Assembly: GCA_035456465.1 (NCBI GenBank)
Contig: DATIDD010000005.1
Location: forward strand, 62,001-126,000
Direction of reading: 5' to 3'
DNA from: DATHTC01 sp035456465
GTDB taxonomy: Bacteria; Actinomycetota; Thermoleophilia; Gaiellales; Gaiellaceae
DNA length: 64,000 bases
In this document: positions 7,851 to 15,355 of the stretch, in pieces
How positions within the stretch are numbered: the stretch's first letter is position 1
How the letters are laid out: each line of letters begins with the position of its first letter
Made by a program: the position numbers and the translations under genes
Notes under the pieces: generated by a model
Seen by the model: only the letters and a program-made list of their open reading frames with translations
Databases searched by the model: none
What the model was told of the DNA's origin: nothing

Positions 7851-9476
7851 GTGACGCCCACCCCGCAGTCGGCCCGTGCGGCGGGCGCGAGCCTCGTGCT
7901 CTTCACGCTCGCCGCGGGGCAGTTCCTGATGACGCTCGACAGCTCCGTGATGAACGTCTCGATCGCGACCGTCGCCGAAGACGTCGGCACGACGGTGACG
8001 GGGATCCAGGGCGCGATCACGGCCTACACGCTCGTGATGGCGGCGCTGATGATCACGGGCGCGAAGGTCGGGGCGATGATCGGCCGCAAGCGCGCGTTCG
8101 CGATCGGCTGCGTGATCTACGGGTGCGGCTCGCTGACGACCGCGCTCGCGCCCAACCTGCCCGTGCTGCTCCTCGGCTGGTCGCTGCTGGAGGGGATCGG
8201 CGCCGCGCTGATCCTCCCGGCGATCGTCGCCCTCGTCGCCGGGAACTTCCCGGCCGAGGGCCGCCCTGCGGCGTACGGGCTCGTCGCGGCCGCGGGCGCG
8301 ATCGCCGTCGCCGTCGGGCCGCTGATCGGCGGCTTCTGCACGACGTACTTCTCCTGGCGCTGGGTGTTCGCGGGTGAGGTCGTGCTCGTGCTCGTGATCC
8401 TCGTCCTCACCCGGCGAATCGGCGACGCGCCGTCGGAGACGCGGCCGCACCTGGACGTCGTGGGCGCCGTCCTCTCCGCCGCGGGGCTCGCGCTGCTCGT
8501 CTTCGGCGTCCTCCGGTCGAGCGAGTGGGGGTGGGTGCAGCCGAAGGCGGGCGGACCGGCGTGGGCCGGGCTCTCGCCGACCGTCTGGCTCGTCCTCGGC
8601 GGGCTGTTCGTGATCTGGGTCTTCTTCCGGTGGCAGGACCGCCGCGAGGCGCGCGGCGAGGAGCCGCTCGTGCGCAGAGCGATGCTCGGCAACAGGCAGC
8701 TGAGCGGCGGCCTCACGATGTTCTTCTTCCAGTACCTCGTCCAGGCCGGCTTCTTCTTCGTCGTGCCCCTCTACCTCTCGGTCTGCCTCGGCCTCTCGGC
8801 CCTCGCGACGGGCGCGCGGCTGCTGCCGCTCTCGCTCACGCTCCTCGTGGCCGCGATCGGGATCCCACGCTTCCTCCCGGACGTCTCGCCCCGGCTCGTC
8901 GTCCGTGGCGGGCTGCTCTCGCTGTTCGCCGGCGCGGTCGTCCTGCTCACGGCGCTCGACGCGGACGCCGGCCCGGAGGTCGTCTTCGTTCCCATGCTCC
9001 TCGTCGGGCTGGGGATCGGCGCCCTCGCCTCGCAGCTCGGGAGCGTGACGGTGTCGGCCGTGCCGGACGACGAGAGCCCCGAGGTCGGCGGCATCCAGAA
9101 CACCATGACCAACCTCGGCGCGTCGATCGGCACCGCGCTCGCCGGCTCGATCCTGATCGCGGCCGTCACGTCGTCGTTCATCGCGCAGATCCAGGCGAGC
9201 CCCGCCGTCCCGTCGACGGTGAAGGCGCAGGCCCAGGTGGAGCTCGCGGGCGGCGTGCCGTTCATCTCCGACGCCGATCTCGAGGCGGCGCTCGCGGAGG
9301 CGGACGTGGAGCCGGCGACGCAGGACGCCACGCTCGAGGCCTACGACGATGCGCGCCTCGACGGCCTGCGCTCGGCGCTCTCGATCCTCGCGCTCCTCGC
9401 CCTCGTCGCGCTGTTCCTCGCCCAACGCATCCCGACGAGGCAGCCGGGCGCGGCCCCCGGCGTCGGCAGCGCCTGA
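7851..9476 (+). CDS. MFS drug exporter, DHA2 (14-TM) family
   Basis: A 541-residue major facilitator with 14 predicted helices. The N-terminal motif FLMTLDSSVMNVSIATVAEDVG is characteristic of EmrB/QacA-type drug:H+ antiporters (motif D1), and the loop 2-3 element GAMIGRKRAF is MFS motif A. A periplasmic segment rich in Ala, Asp and Glu lies before the last helix (about residues 440-500). GTG at 7851 is the start; GAGGAT lies seven bases before it, a likely minus-10 box giving a leaderless message. No regulator of the TetR or MarR type is adjacent, so the inducing compound is unknown. Confidence 0.85.
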   Translation: MTPTPQSARAAGASLVLFTLAAGQFLMTLDSSVMNVSIATVAEDVGTTVTGIQGAITAYTLVMAALMITGAKVGAMIGRKRAFAIGCVIYGCGSLTTALAPNLPVLLLGWSLLEGIGAALILPAIVALVAGNFPAEGRPAAYGLVAAAGAIAVAVGPLIGGFCTTYFSWRWVFAGEVVLVLVILVLTRRIGDAPSETRPHLDVVGAVLSAAGLALLVFGVLRSSEWGWVQPKAGGPAWAGLSPTVWLVLGGLFVIWVFFRWQDRREARGEEPLVRRAMLGNRQLSGGLTMFFFQYLVQAGFFFVVPLYLSVCLGLSALATGARLLPLSLTLLVAAIGIPRFLPDVSPRLVVRGGLLSLFAGAVVLLTALDADAGPEVVFVPMLLVGLGIGALASQLGSVTVSAVPDDESPEVGGIQNTMTNLGASIGTALAGSILIAAVTSSFIAQIQASPAVPSTVKAQAQVELAGGVPFISDADLEAALAEADVEPATQDATLEAYDDARLDGLRSALSILALLALVALFLAQRIPTRQPGAAPGVGSA

Positions 9477-9491
9477 CGGCGTCCACGGCCG

Positions 9492-10490
9492 CTACGGCCC
9501 CGGCGGGTCGCGCCGCTGCGACTCGCGGTGGACGAAGAGACCGCGGACGGCGCGCCGCAGCTGCTCCGGCAGCGGCACAGCGGCTCCCCTCGCCGCCGGG
9601 CCTCTGCTCCGCGCCGAGGCGAGCTCGGCGCCGAACAGGAGGGCCGAGGCGTACAGGTACACGGAGTAGAGGAAGACGAGCACGACGGTGATCGAGCCGT
9701 AGATGACGGAGAGACCCGCGATCCGGTCGTACACGAGCGCCGAGGCGGCCGAGATCGCGACCACGAGCACGCCGGTGACGAGCCCGCCGGCGAGCGCGTC
9801 GCCGCGAGAGAGGCGACGCGAGGGCACGAACCGGTAGAGCAGCATCACGACGACTGTCGCGAGCGCGAGCGGGATCGCCAGCCGCACGAGCTCCGCGAGC
9901 ACGCCGCCGTCGAAGCCGAGCTCGCCGGCGACGCCGCCGACGAAGCGGGTGACGACCTGCGCGGCGAAGGCCGTCGCGATCATCACGAGCACGAGCGCAC
10001 CGGCCCCCGCGACGAGCAGGAAGTCGACGAGCTTGCCCCTGACGGCGGGGCGGCGCCGATCGACCTGCAGGGCCGTCTCGAGGCCGATCCGCACCGCGGC
10101 CATCATCCCCGTCGACGCCCATGCGAAGACGGCGAGGGAGAGCAGCCCGACCGCGCTCGTCGGGGTCGCGAGCACGTCGATCGCGTCGGCGACCGTCTCC
10201 TCTCCGTCGTCCGAGACGGGCAGCCACCCGACGATCGTCTCGGTCACGTCGGCGCGCAGCTGGTCGTCGCGAAGCACGAGGCCGAACACCGACACGAGCA
10301 CGATGGCGAGCGGCGCCAGCGAGAACAGCACGCGGTACGCGATGCCGGCGGCGTGCTGCGGCAGCCGGTCGCGAAAATAGGCGTCGATCGCGACCGGGAC
10401 CGCGGCGAGGAGGCGACGGGCCTCGTCCAGCGTCCGGCGGCCCGCCCGCGACAGCCAGGAGCGGTCGCCCCGCCCCGCGACATCGGCCAT
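9492..10490 (-). CDS. YihY/BrkB family inner membrane protein
   Basis: A 332-residue protein with six transmembrane helices and the family motifs PQHAAGIAYRVLFSLAPL in helix 1, YGSITVVLVFLYSVYLYASALLFGAEL near the end, and a short cytoplasmic tail. The family was once annotated as ribonuclease BN; that activity was later assigned to another gene, so no enzyme role is claimed. Some members are linked to envelope stress or transport. The gene starts at ATG 10490 with no Shine-Dalgarno sequence but with TAGACT six bases upstream, so the transcript is probably leaderless. It converges on the MFS gene with 15 bases between stops. Confidence 0.85.
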   Translation of the reverse strand: MADVAGRGDRSWLSRAGRRTLDEARRLLAAVPVAIDAYFRDRLPQHAAGIAYRVLFSLAPLAIVLVSVFGLVLRDDQLRADVTETIVGWLPVSDDGEETVADAIDVLATPTSAVGLLSLAVFAWASTGMMAAVRIGLETALQVDRRRPAVRGKLVDFLLVAGAGALVLVMIATAFAAQVVTRFVGGVAGELGFDGGVLAELVRLAIPLALATVVVMLLYRFVPSRRLSRGDALAGGLVTGVLVVAISAASALVYDRIAGLSVIYGSITVVLVFLYSVYLYASALLFGAELASARSRGPAARGAAVPLPEQLRRAVRGLFVHRESQRRDPPGP

Positions 10491-10496
10491 GGAAGG

Positions 10497-10502
10497 AGTC
10501 TA
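10497..10502 (-). promoter_or_regulatory. Minus-10 box of a leaderless gene (YihY/BrkB)
   Basis: TAGACT on the minus strand ends six bases before the ATG at 10490. The interval CCTTCC cannot act as a ribosome binding site, so transcription should begin at or next to the start codon. Confidence 0.5.
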
Positions 10503-10669
10503 GGAGCGCACACGGCGGCTCCGTGAGACGGCGCGCCGCGCGAGGTGCGTCGCACCTCCCCGCACGAGTGTGCCGAACCGCACCACGAGAGGCCTGTGGG
10601 CCGGACTGCGCCGTCCAGCCCGAGGTGGGACGCTGCTCGCAGCACCAGACGCCTACGAAGGAGCCGGCA

Positions 10670-10909
10670 ATGGACGCCACCCGCATCGCCGAGAGCCGCC
10701 GTGAGCTCGCCCACCGCTCGAACAACGGCGTGCACGTCTCCCTCCTCTGGTCATCGGTCGACGACGGGCTCGTCGTCACCGTCGAGGACGACGCCGGCGA
10801 GTCGTTCGAGCTCGTCGTCGGCGCCGACGAGGCGCTCGAGGTGTTCGACCACCCGTACGCCTACGCGGCCTTCCGCGGCCACCTCTGGGCCGCGGAGCTC
10901 ACCGTCTGA
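10670..10909 (+). CDS. Small conserved actinobacterial protein of unknown function
   Basis: A 79-residue acidic protein. It begins with a helical stretch (RIAESRRELAHRSNNG), then a beta-rich part with the pattern VSLLWSSVDDGLVVTVEDDAGESFEL and a final conserved-looking HPYAYAAF. Short proteins with this LLW...V.V.D...GESFEL...A..F.HPYAY layout are common in actinobacteria and uncharacterised. ATG at 10670 follows AAGGAG at six-base spacing; upstream open frame to 10121 is a shadow of the antisense YihY gene. Confidence 0.72.
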   Translation: MDATRIAESRRELAHRSNNGVHVSLLWSSVDDGLVVTVEDDAGESFELVVGADEALEVFDHPYAYAAFRGHLWAAELTV

Positions 10910-10984
10910 GCCGCTCGACGCGCGGGCGGGCGCCCCGCGGGCGAGGCGAAGCCCGACCGCCGAGACGGCAGCCGCGCCGGAGAC

Positions 10985-10990
10985 TACGCT
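10985..10990 (+). promoter_or_regulatory. Minus-10 box of a leaderless gene (Vps62-like)
   Basis: TACGCT followed by eight bases and ATG at 10999. No Shine-Dalgarno sequence is present in that interval (CTCCTGCG), so a leaderless transcript is inferred. Confidence 0.5.
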
Positions 10991-10998
10991 CTCCTGCG

Positions 10999-12927
10999 AT
11001 GCGGCATCGCCCCCCGATCGCGATCCGGCGTGCGCTCGCCGTCGGACTCGCGGGGCTGGCGGGCCTCGCGTACCCCGGCGCCGCGCGCGCCGACGCGGAG
11101 GAGGACCTCGCGGCGCGCTACGCGCCGGTCGTGCGGCTCGTGGCGCAGGAGGAGGAGTGCGGCCCGGGAGAGCCGTACCGGCCGAGCGACATCGACGCGT
11201 TCCTCGACGACGACACGGTCTCGCTGCGCGGCCCCTGGCGCAGCAACGACCTCGTGACGATCGCACCGTCGGCCGACGACCTCGGCCGGGGCCTGTTCGA
11301 GTACAACCTCGACTTCCCGGGCGACGCGCTCCAACCGGGCTGCAACTACGAGCGGTGGGCGCGCCTGGTCACGGAGGGCACGGAGCCGACGGTCTACGCC
11401 CACGTCGCGAGCGAGGCCGGCCGCCCGGATCGGCTCGCCCTCCAGTACTGGCTGTACTACCCCTACAACGACTGGAACAACCTCCACGAGGGCGACTGGG
11501 AGATGATCCAGCTCGTCTTCGCGGCGGGCAGCGCGGAGGACGCGCTCGACGGCCGGCCGCTCGAGCTCGGGTACAGCCAGCACGAGGGAGCCGAGCGCGC
11601 GTCCTGGGGCGACGACAAGCTCGAGGTCGTGGAGGGCACGCACCCGGTCGTGTACCCCGCCGCGGGATCGCACGCCAACTTCTACGACTCCTCGCTGTTC
11701 CTCGGCCGGTCGGCCAGCGAAGGCGTGGGCTGCGACGACACGACCGGGCCGAGCGTCGACGTCCGACCCGTCGTCCGGACGATCCCCGGCGACCCGGCGG
11801 CGGCCCGCGCCGCGTACCCGTGGATCGCCTTCGAGGGGCGCTGGGGCGAGCGACGGGAGGCGTTCTACAACGGCCCCACGGGGCCGAACCTCAAGACCCA
11901 GTGGACCGAGCCGATCACGTGGGCCGAGGACTGGCGCGACGTCAGCTACGCGATTCCCGCCGGCGGCGCGCTCGGCACGGGCGCGACCGACTTCTTCTGC
12001 GGTGCGGTCGGAGCCGGATCGAATCTCGTGCTCGCGCTGGTGCGGAATCCGCCGCTCGTCCTGGGGATCGTCGTCGCGCTGCTCGCGCTCCTGCTCTGGA
12101 TCGCGGCCCGCGCGACGTGGCGGCCGACCGCGCCCCGCCGCCTCGCCCGGCGGCGCTCGTCGGGGCAGGCGATCAGTGCCACGAGCCGGATGTACGCCGC
12201 CCGACCGCTGCTGTTCATCGGCATCGGGCTGGTCACGATCCCGATCTCGGCCCTCGTGGCGTTGCTCCAGACCGGCATCACCGACGCGTCGACCATCCTC
12301 GGCGTCACCCCCGAAGGCGAGGGCGCAGGCCTCCGCGCCGGGGTCGCCGTCGGCCTGGGAGCCGTGCTCACGTTGCTCGGGCTGGCGATCGTCCAGGGCG
12401 CGACCGCGCGCGCGATGGCGGAGCTCGACGCCGGGCGCGACGTCGGCCTGGTGGACGCCTACCGGCTCGCGCTCGAGCGCATCCGGCCGCTGCTGGCCTC
12501 GCTCGCCGTCGCCGTGACGGTCGTCGGACTGCTCGGCCTTTCCGTGTTCCTCCTGCCGATCGCGATCGTGCTCGTCGTCCGCTGGGCGCTGCTCGTGCCG
12601 TGCGTCGAGCTCGAGCGGCAGTCGGCGCTCGGCGCGCTCCGACGAAGCGGTGCGCTCGTCGCGCACCAGTGGCCGAAGGTCGTCGGGCTCGTCGTCCTCG
12701 CCGCCGCCTTCGTGATCCTCGTCGGGCCTGTGCTCGGCGGGCTGCTCCTGCTCGGAACCGGCCTGCCGTACACGTACGTGAACCTCGTCGCCGGGCTGGT
12801 CTACGCGCTGGCGATGCCGCTCGTCGGGATCACGACGACGTACGTCTACTACGACGCGCTCGTGCGCGAGCGCCTCCAGGAGGAGTCCGGCGCGGCCGAC
12901 GAGCTCCCGGCCGAGGCGGGGCTCTGA
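10999..12927 (+). CDS. Vps62-like exported domain fused to a multi-helix membrane domain
   Basis: A 642-residue fusion. Residues 1-31 form a signal sequence ending AARA. Residues about 32-330 resemble the Vps62 family (yeast vacuolar sorting protein 62 and bacterial relatives): LQYWLYYPYNDWNNLHEGDWEMIQLVF and YPAAGSHANFY are its most recognisable motifs. A membrane helix follows (about 345-370), then a basic linker and a second integral domain with four to six helices that resembles the glycerophosphodiester phosphodiesterase membrane domain/YciC group (for example the stretch ARAMAELDAGRDVGLVDAYRLAL). The Vps62-like part would face outwards. Function of neither part is known. It has a leaderless promoter and stands alone between a small gene and a convergent cupin gene. 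Confidence 0.8.
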   Translation: MRHRPPIAIRRALAVGLAGLAGLAYPGAARADAEEDLAARYAPVVRLVAQEEECGPGEPYRPSDIDAFLDDDTVSLRGPWRSNDLVTIAPSADDLGRGLFEYNLDFPGDALQPGCNYERWARLVTEGTEPTVYAHVASEAGRPDRLALQYWLYYPYNDWNNLHEGDWEMIQLVFAAGSAEDALDGRPLELGYSQHEGAERASWGDDKLEVVEGTHPVVYPAAGSHANFYDSSLFLGRSASEGVGCDDTTGPSVDVRPVVRTIPGDPAAARAAYPWIAFEGRWGERREAFYNGPTGPNLKTQWTEPITWAEDWRDVSYAIPAGGALGTGATDFFCGAVGAGSNLVLALVRNPPLVLGIVVALLALLLWIAARATWRPTAPRRLARRRSSGQAISATSRMYAARPLLFIGIGLVTIPISALVALLQTGITDASTILGVTPEGEGAGLRAGVAVGLGAVLTLLGLAIVQGATARAMAELDAGRDVGLVDAYRLALERIRPLLASLAVAVTVVGLLGLSVFLLPIAIVLVVRWALLVPCVELERQSALGALRRSGALVAHQWPKVVGLVVLAAAFVILVGPVLGGLLLLGTGLPYTYVNLVAGLVYALAMPLVGITTTYVYYDALVRERLQEESGAADELPAEAGL

Positions 12928-12965
12928 CGAGTCGCCCCTGACGCCGGTCCTTCGCGGGACTCGTC
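12926..12965. terminator. Inverted repeat spanning the convergent gene end
   Basis: GACGAGTC (12926-12933) pairs with GACTCGTC (12958-12965) over a 24-base loop, and a second small hairpin CCGGCG-TTA-CGCCGG (12967-12981) abuts the stop codon of the opposite gene. Either could act as a two-way terminator. Confidence 0.4.
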
Positions 12966-12972
12966 GCCGGCG

Positions 12973-13620
12973 TTACGCCGGAGCGACGGGCAGCTCGTAG
13001 ACGCGCCGGACGCTCGAGCCGATCCTGGAGACGTCGGTGCCGTAGACGTGGATCGAGATCGCGGTGTCGTCGCCGACGTTGCGGACGCGGTGGATGTCGC
13101 CGGGCGGCGCGAACCCGCTCACCTCGCCGGTCCAACCCTCGGCCGTGCCGGCCTCGACCAGGCAGCCGCGCTCCTCGTCCAACGTGAACAGCTCCTCGTA
13201 CTCCACCCCCTGGACGACGCCGAACACGCACCAGGTGACGTGGTCGTGGATCGGCGTCACCTGCCCCGGCCGCCAGACGAGGCCGACGATCGAGAACGCG
13301 CCGCCCGGCTCCGTGTGCAGGACGTGGCTGCGGTACCGGTCGGGGTCGCCGCGCCGCTGCTCCGGCGTGAGCACGTCCGGCGAGGGCAGGTGGCGGCGCA
13401 GCGCGTCGGCCACGAGCCGCGCGGTCTCGGGCCAGTCGGCGCCCTCGCCGACCGCCTCCCGCGTCGCGGCCGCTAGCTCCTCGAGCCCCGGCGCGGCGTG
13501 CCGGCGGGCGAGCGTTCCCGCCGCCGTCACCTCGACCCGCGGGTCGACGCCGCGCGGCGTCTCGACGTCGCGCCGGCGCGCCCCGTGTGCCTCGGTCGCC
13601 GTCCCGGCCGCGGTCGCCAT
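12973..13620 (-). CDS. Cysteine dioxygenase-family cupin (thiol dioxygenase)
   Basis: About 215 residues with the cysteine dioxygenase/3-mercaptopropionate dioxygenase cupin. Motif 1 is TPIHDHVTWCVFGVVQGVEYEE, which supplies two iron-binding histidines; motif 2 is PPGDIHRVRN with the third. A Cys sits two residues after the HDH motif, at the position that forms the Cys-Tyr crosslink in eukaryotic CDO only if a partner Tyr is close; that cannot be judged here. The enzyme would oxidise a small thiol to its sulfinic acid with O2. The first 45 residues are low-complexity; ATG at 13620 is preferred over GTG 13623 because GACCCT lies seven bases before it (leaderless type). Confidence 0.8.
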   Translation of the reverse strand: MATAAGTATEAHGARRRDVETPRGVDPRVEVTAAGTLARRHAAPGLEELAAATREAVGEGADWPETARLVADALRRHLPSPDVLTPEQRRGDPDRYRSHVLHTEPGGAFSIVGLVWRPGQVTPIHDHVTWCVFGVVQGVEYEELFTLDEERGCLVEAGTAEGWTGEVSGFAPPGDIHRVRNVGDDTAISIHVYGTDVSRIGSSVRRVYELPVAPA

Positions 13621-13713
13621 CACGGACAGGGTCGCACGGCAGGGGGACGCCGTCCGTTCGGCTCCGCCCCGCCCCGACGTGCGGTCAACCGAACCTCGGT
13701 CGCCGCCGCCGGG

Positions 13714-14562
13714 CTAGCGGGGCACCTCCAGCACCATCCCCTCGCGCGCCAGCACCGGCTCGACCCCGTTCGAGCGCGCGAGCTCCTGCGCACGTGCCCC
13801 GAGCCGCTCCAGCTCGCCGTCGGAGTGGAGCGGCTCGTGGTGGAAGAGGACGAGACGGCGCGCCCCGACGGCGGCGGCGAACGTGACCGTGTCGGCGACG
13901 CTGGAGTGGCCCCAGCCGACCCGGTCCGCGTACTCGTCCTCGAAGTACTGCGCGTCGTGCACCAGCAGGTCGGCGTCTGCCGCGATCGACGAGCCGGAGA
14001 TCCAGTCCCTCGACCGGCCGGCGATCGAGCCCGCGAACGCCGGCTCGTGATCCGGCAGGTATGCGAGGGTCGCGCCGCCGGCCTCGACGCGGAAGCCGAC
14101 CGTCGGGCCGGGGTGGACGACGAGCGTGGCGGTGATCGAGGCGCCGCCGATCGTCCAGGGCACGCGCGGCACGTCCCGGAACCGCACCGTCGCCGGCACG
14201 TCGCGGAGCTCGACGGGGAAGAGCGGCGGCGAGAACGCCCGCGCGAGTCGTTCGCGAAGGCCGACGAGCGGGGACGGCGGACCCCAGACGTCGAGCGTCA
14301 CCCGCTCGTCCCAGAGGGGCGCGAAGAACCGCAGCCCCTCGACGTGGTCGAGGTGGAGGTGCGTGAGGAGCAGGTGGATGGTGCGCGTCCCGCGACCGGC
14401 CAGCTCGAGCCCGAGCCGCCTGATCCCGGTGCCGGCGTCGAGGACGAGCACGCCGCCGCCGTCGAGCCCCACCTCGAGGCACGACGTGTTCCCGCCGTAC
14501 GCCACGGTGTCGGGCCCGGGCGTCGGAACGGAGCCGCGGCACCCCCAGATCGTCAGGCGCAC
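13714..14562 (-). CDS. MBL-fold metallo-hydrolase (beta-lactamase superfamily domain, RNase Z/PhnP-like)
   Basis: A 282-residue metallo-hydrolase. It opens with MRLTIWGCRGSVPTPGP, the start typical of the phnP/RNase Z-like branch, then NTSCLEV, and the metal motif LTHLHLDHVEGL (HxHxDH). Further ligands are the Asp/His in LPDHEPA and VHDAQYFEDEY and the final FHHEPLHSD. All key residues are present. The branch contains phosphodiesterases and hydrolases of small phosphorylated or cyclic substrates; the natural substrate is unknown. The gene starts 12 bases after the PAS-domain gene and is likely cotranscribed with it, which suggests a sensory or second-messenger context (inference). Confidence 0.82.
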   Translation of the reverse strand: MRLTIWGCRGSVPTPGPDTVAYGGNTSCLEVGLDGGGVLVLDAGTGIRRLGLELAGRGTRTIHLLLTHLHLDHVEGLRFFAPLWDERVTLDVWGPPSPLVGLRERLARAFSPPLFPVELRDVPATVRFRDVPRVPWTIGGASITATLVVHPGPTVGFRVEAGGATLAYLPDHEPAFAGSIAGRSRDWISGSSIAADADLLVHDAQYFEDEYADRVGWGHSSVADTVTFAAAVGARRLVLFHHEPLHSDGELERLGARAQELARSNGVEPVLAREGMVLEVPR

Positions 14563-14574
14563 GGCCGCGCGCCC

Positions 14575-14967
14575 TCAGTCGCGCCAGAAGATCGCGACGA
14601 TGCCGACGAACTCGTCCGCGTGCGCGAACAGCGGCAGGGCCGTCACCGCCACGTCGCGCTCGACGCCGTCGAGGCTCGTGATGCGGTACCGCTCGTGCGC
14701 GGCGCGCCGCTCGAGCAGGGCGATCCCGGTCGGCCTGCGCTCGAACGGCAGCGGCTCCGAGTCGAGCGAGCGGGGCGCGAACCGCACCGTCCACTCCGCC
14801 AGCGGCAGCTCGTCCGACTGGGCGAACGTGCTGCCGATCACGGCCTCCGCCGCCTCGTTGAAGTAGACGAGCGTGCCGTCGGCGTCGGCGATCAGCGTCG
14901 GCGTGGCGAGGTTCGAGGCGAACTCGCGGGCCAGGATCAGCACGAGGTGCTTCTGCGGGGCAGGCAC
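14575..14967 (-). CDS. Stand-alone PAS domain protein
   Basis: A 130-residue protein that is a single PAS domain: TPTLIADADGTLVYFNEAAEAVIG is the classical PAS core, and the C-terminal SLDGVERDVAVTALPLFAHADEFVGIVAIFW is the PAC part. No output domain is attached. Such single-PAS proteins act as ligand or redox sensors working through a partner. GTG at 14967 has TAGGCT six bases before it and no Shine-Dalgarno, so the two-gene PAS/metallo-hydrolase unit is probably read from a leaderless promoter. Confidence 0.85.
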   Translation of the reverse strand: MPAPQKHLVLILAREFASNLATPTLIADADGTLVYFNEAAEAVIGSTFAQSDELPLAEWTVRFAPRSLDSEPLPFERRPTGIALLERRAAHERYRITSLDGVERDVAVTALPLFAHADEFVGIVAIFWRD

Positions 14968-14973
14968 AGGGAG

Positions 14974-14979
14974 AGCCTA
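14974..14979 (-). promoter_or_regulatory. Minus-10 box of a leaderless gene (PAS protein)
   Basis: TAGGCT on the minus strand, six bases before GTG 14967. Confidence 0.5.
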
Positions 14980-15002
14980 CGACGGAGGCGTCCGCGGGCG
15001 CG

Positions 15003-15272
15003 TCAGCCGAGCACCTCGTTCCATTCCCGGACGTGCCACGCGCGGACGACGCCCTCGAGCACGAACGGGTCGCCGCGGGCGAACTCCTCCGCCGCCTCGC
15101 GCGTGGTGAAGACGCCCATCGAGCCCTCGGCCTGGGGGTCGCCGAACGGCCCGATCAGGAGCAGCGTGCCGCGCTCGTGGAACTCCCGGAACCGTGCGCT
15201 GTGCCCCGCGAAGTGGACCGGCGCCTTCGAGCGGACGTCGTCGGCAGAGTCGTAGAAGAGCACGTACTTCAC
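15003..15272 (-). CDS. YciI-like protein
   Basis: An 89-residue protein of the YciI family (dimeric alpha-beta barrel): it begins MKYVLFYDSADD, has the HSARFREFHERG helix, the family hinge LLLIGPFGDPQAEGSMGVF, and a final PFVLEGVVRAWHVREWNEVLG. The conserved His/Asp pair proposed for catalysis in YciI proteins would be His23-His32 and Asp45; identity of the reaction is unknown in most members. GTG at 15272 has GGAGG six bases upstream. Confidence 0.85.
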   Translation of the reverse strand: MKYVLFYDSADDVRSKAPVHFAGHSARFREFHERGTLLLIGPFGDPQAEGSMGVFTTREAAEEFARGDPFVLEGVVRAWHVREWNEVLG

Positions 15273-15355
15273 GGGTCACCTCCGGTCGGTTCGCGGCGCC
15301 GCATCGGAGCACGGCAAGGAGATGGTGACCCACGCGCGGCGCCCTGTGAAGACGT

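Noticed and set aside
6399..9425. A 1008-codon open frame on the minus strand
   Set aside because: It is antisense to two clear transporters (APC permease, MFS exporter), its translation is almost only Arg, Asp, Glu, His, Gly and Ala, and it has no domain motif. In GC-rich DNA the antisense frame with G/C at the third position rarely meets stop codons.
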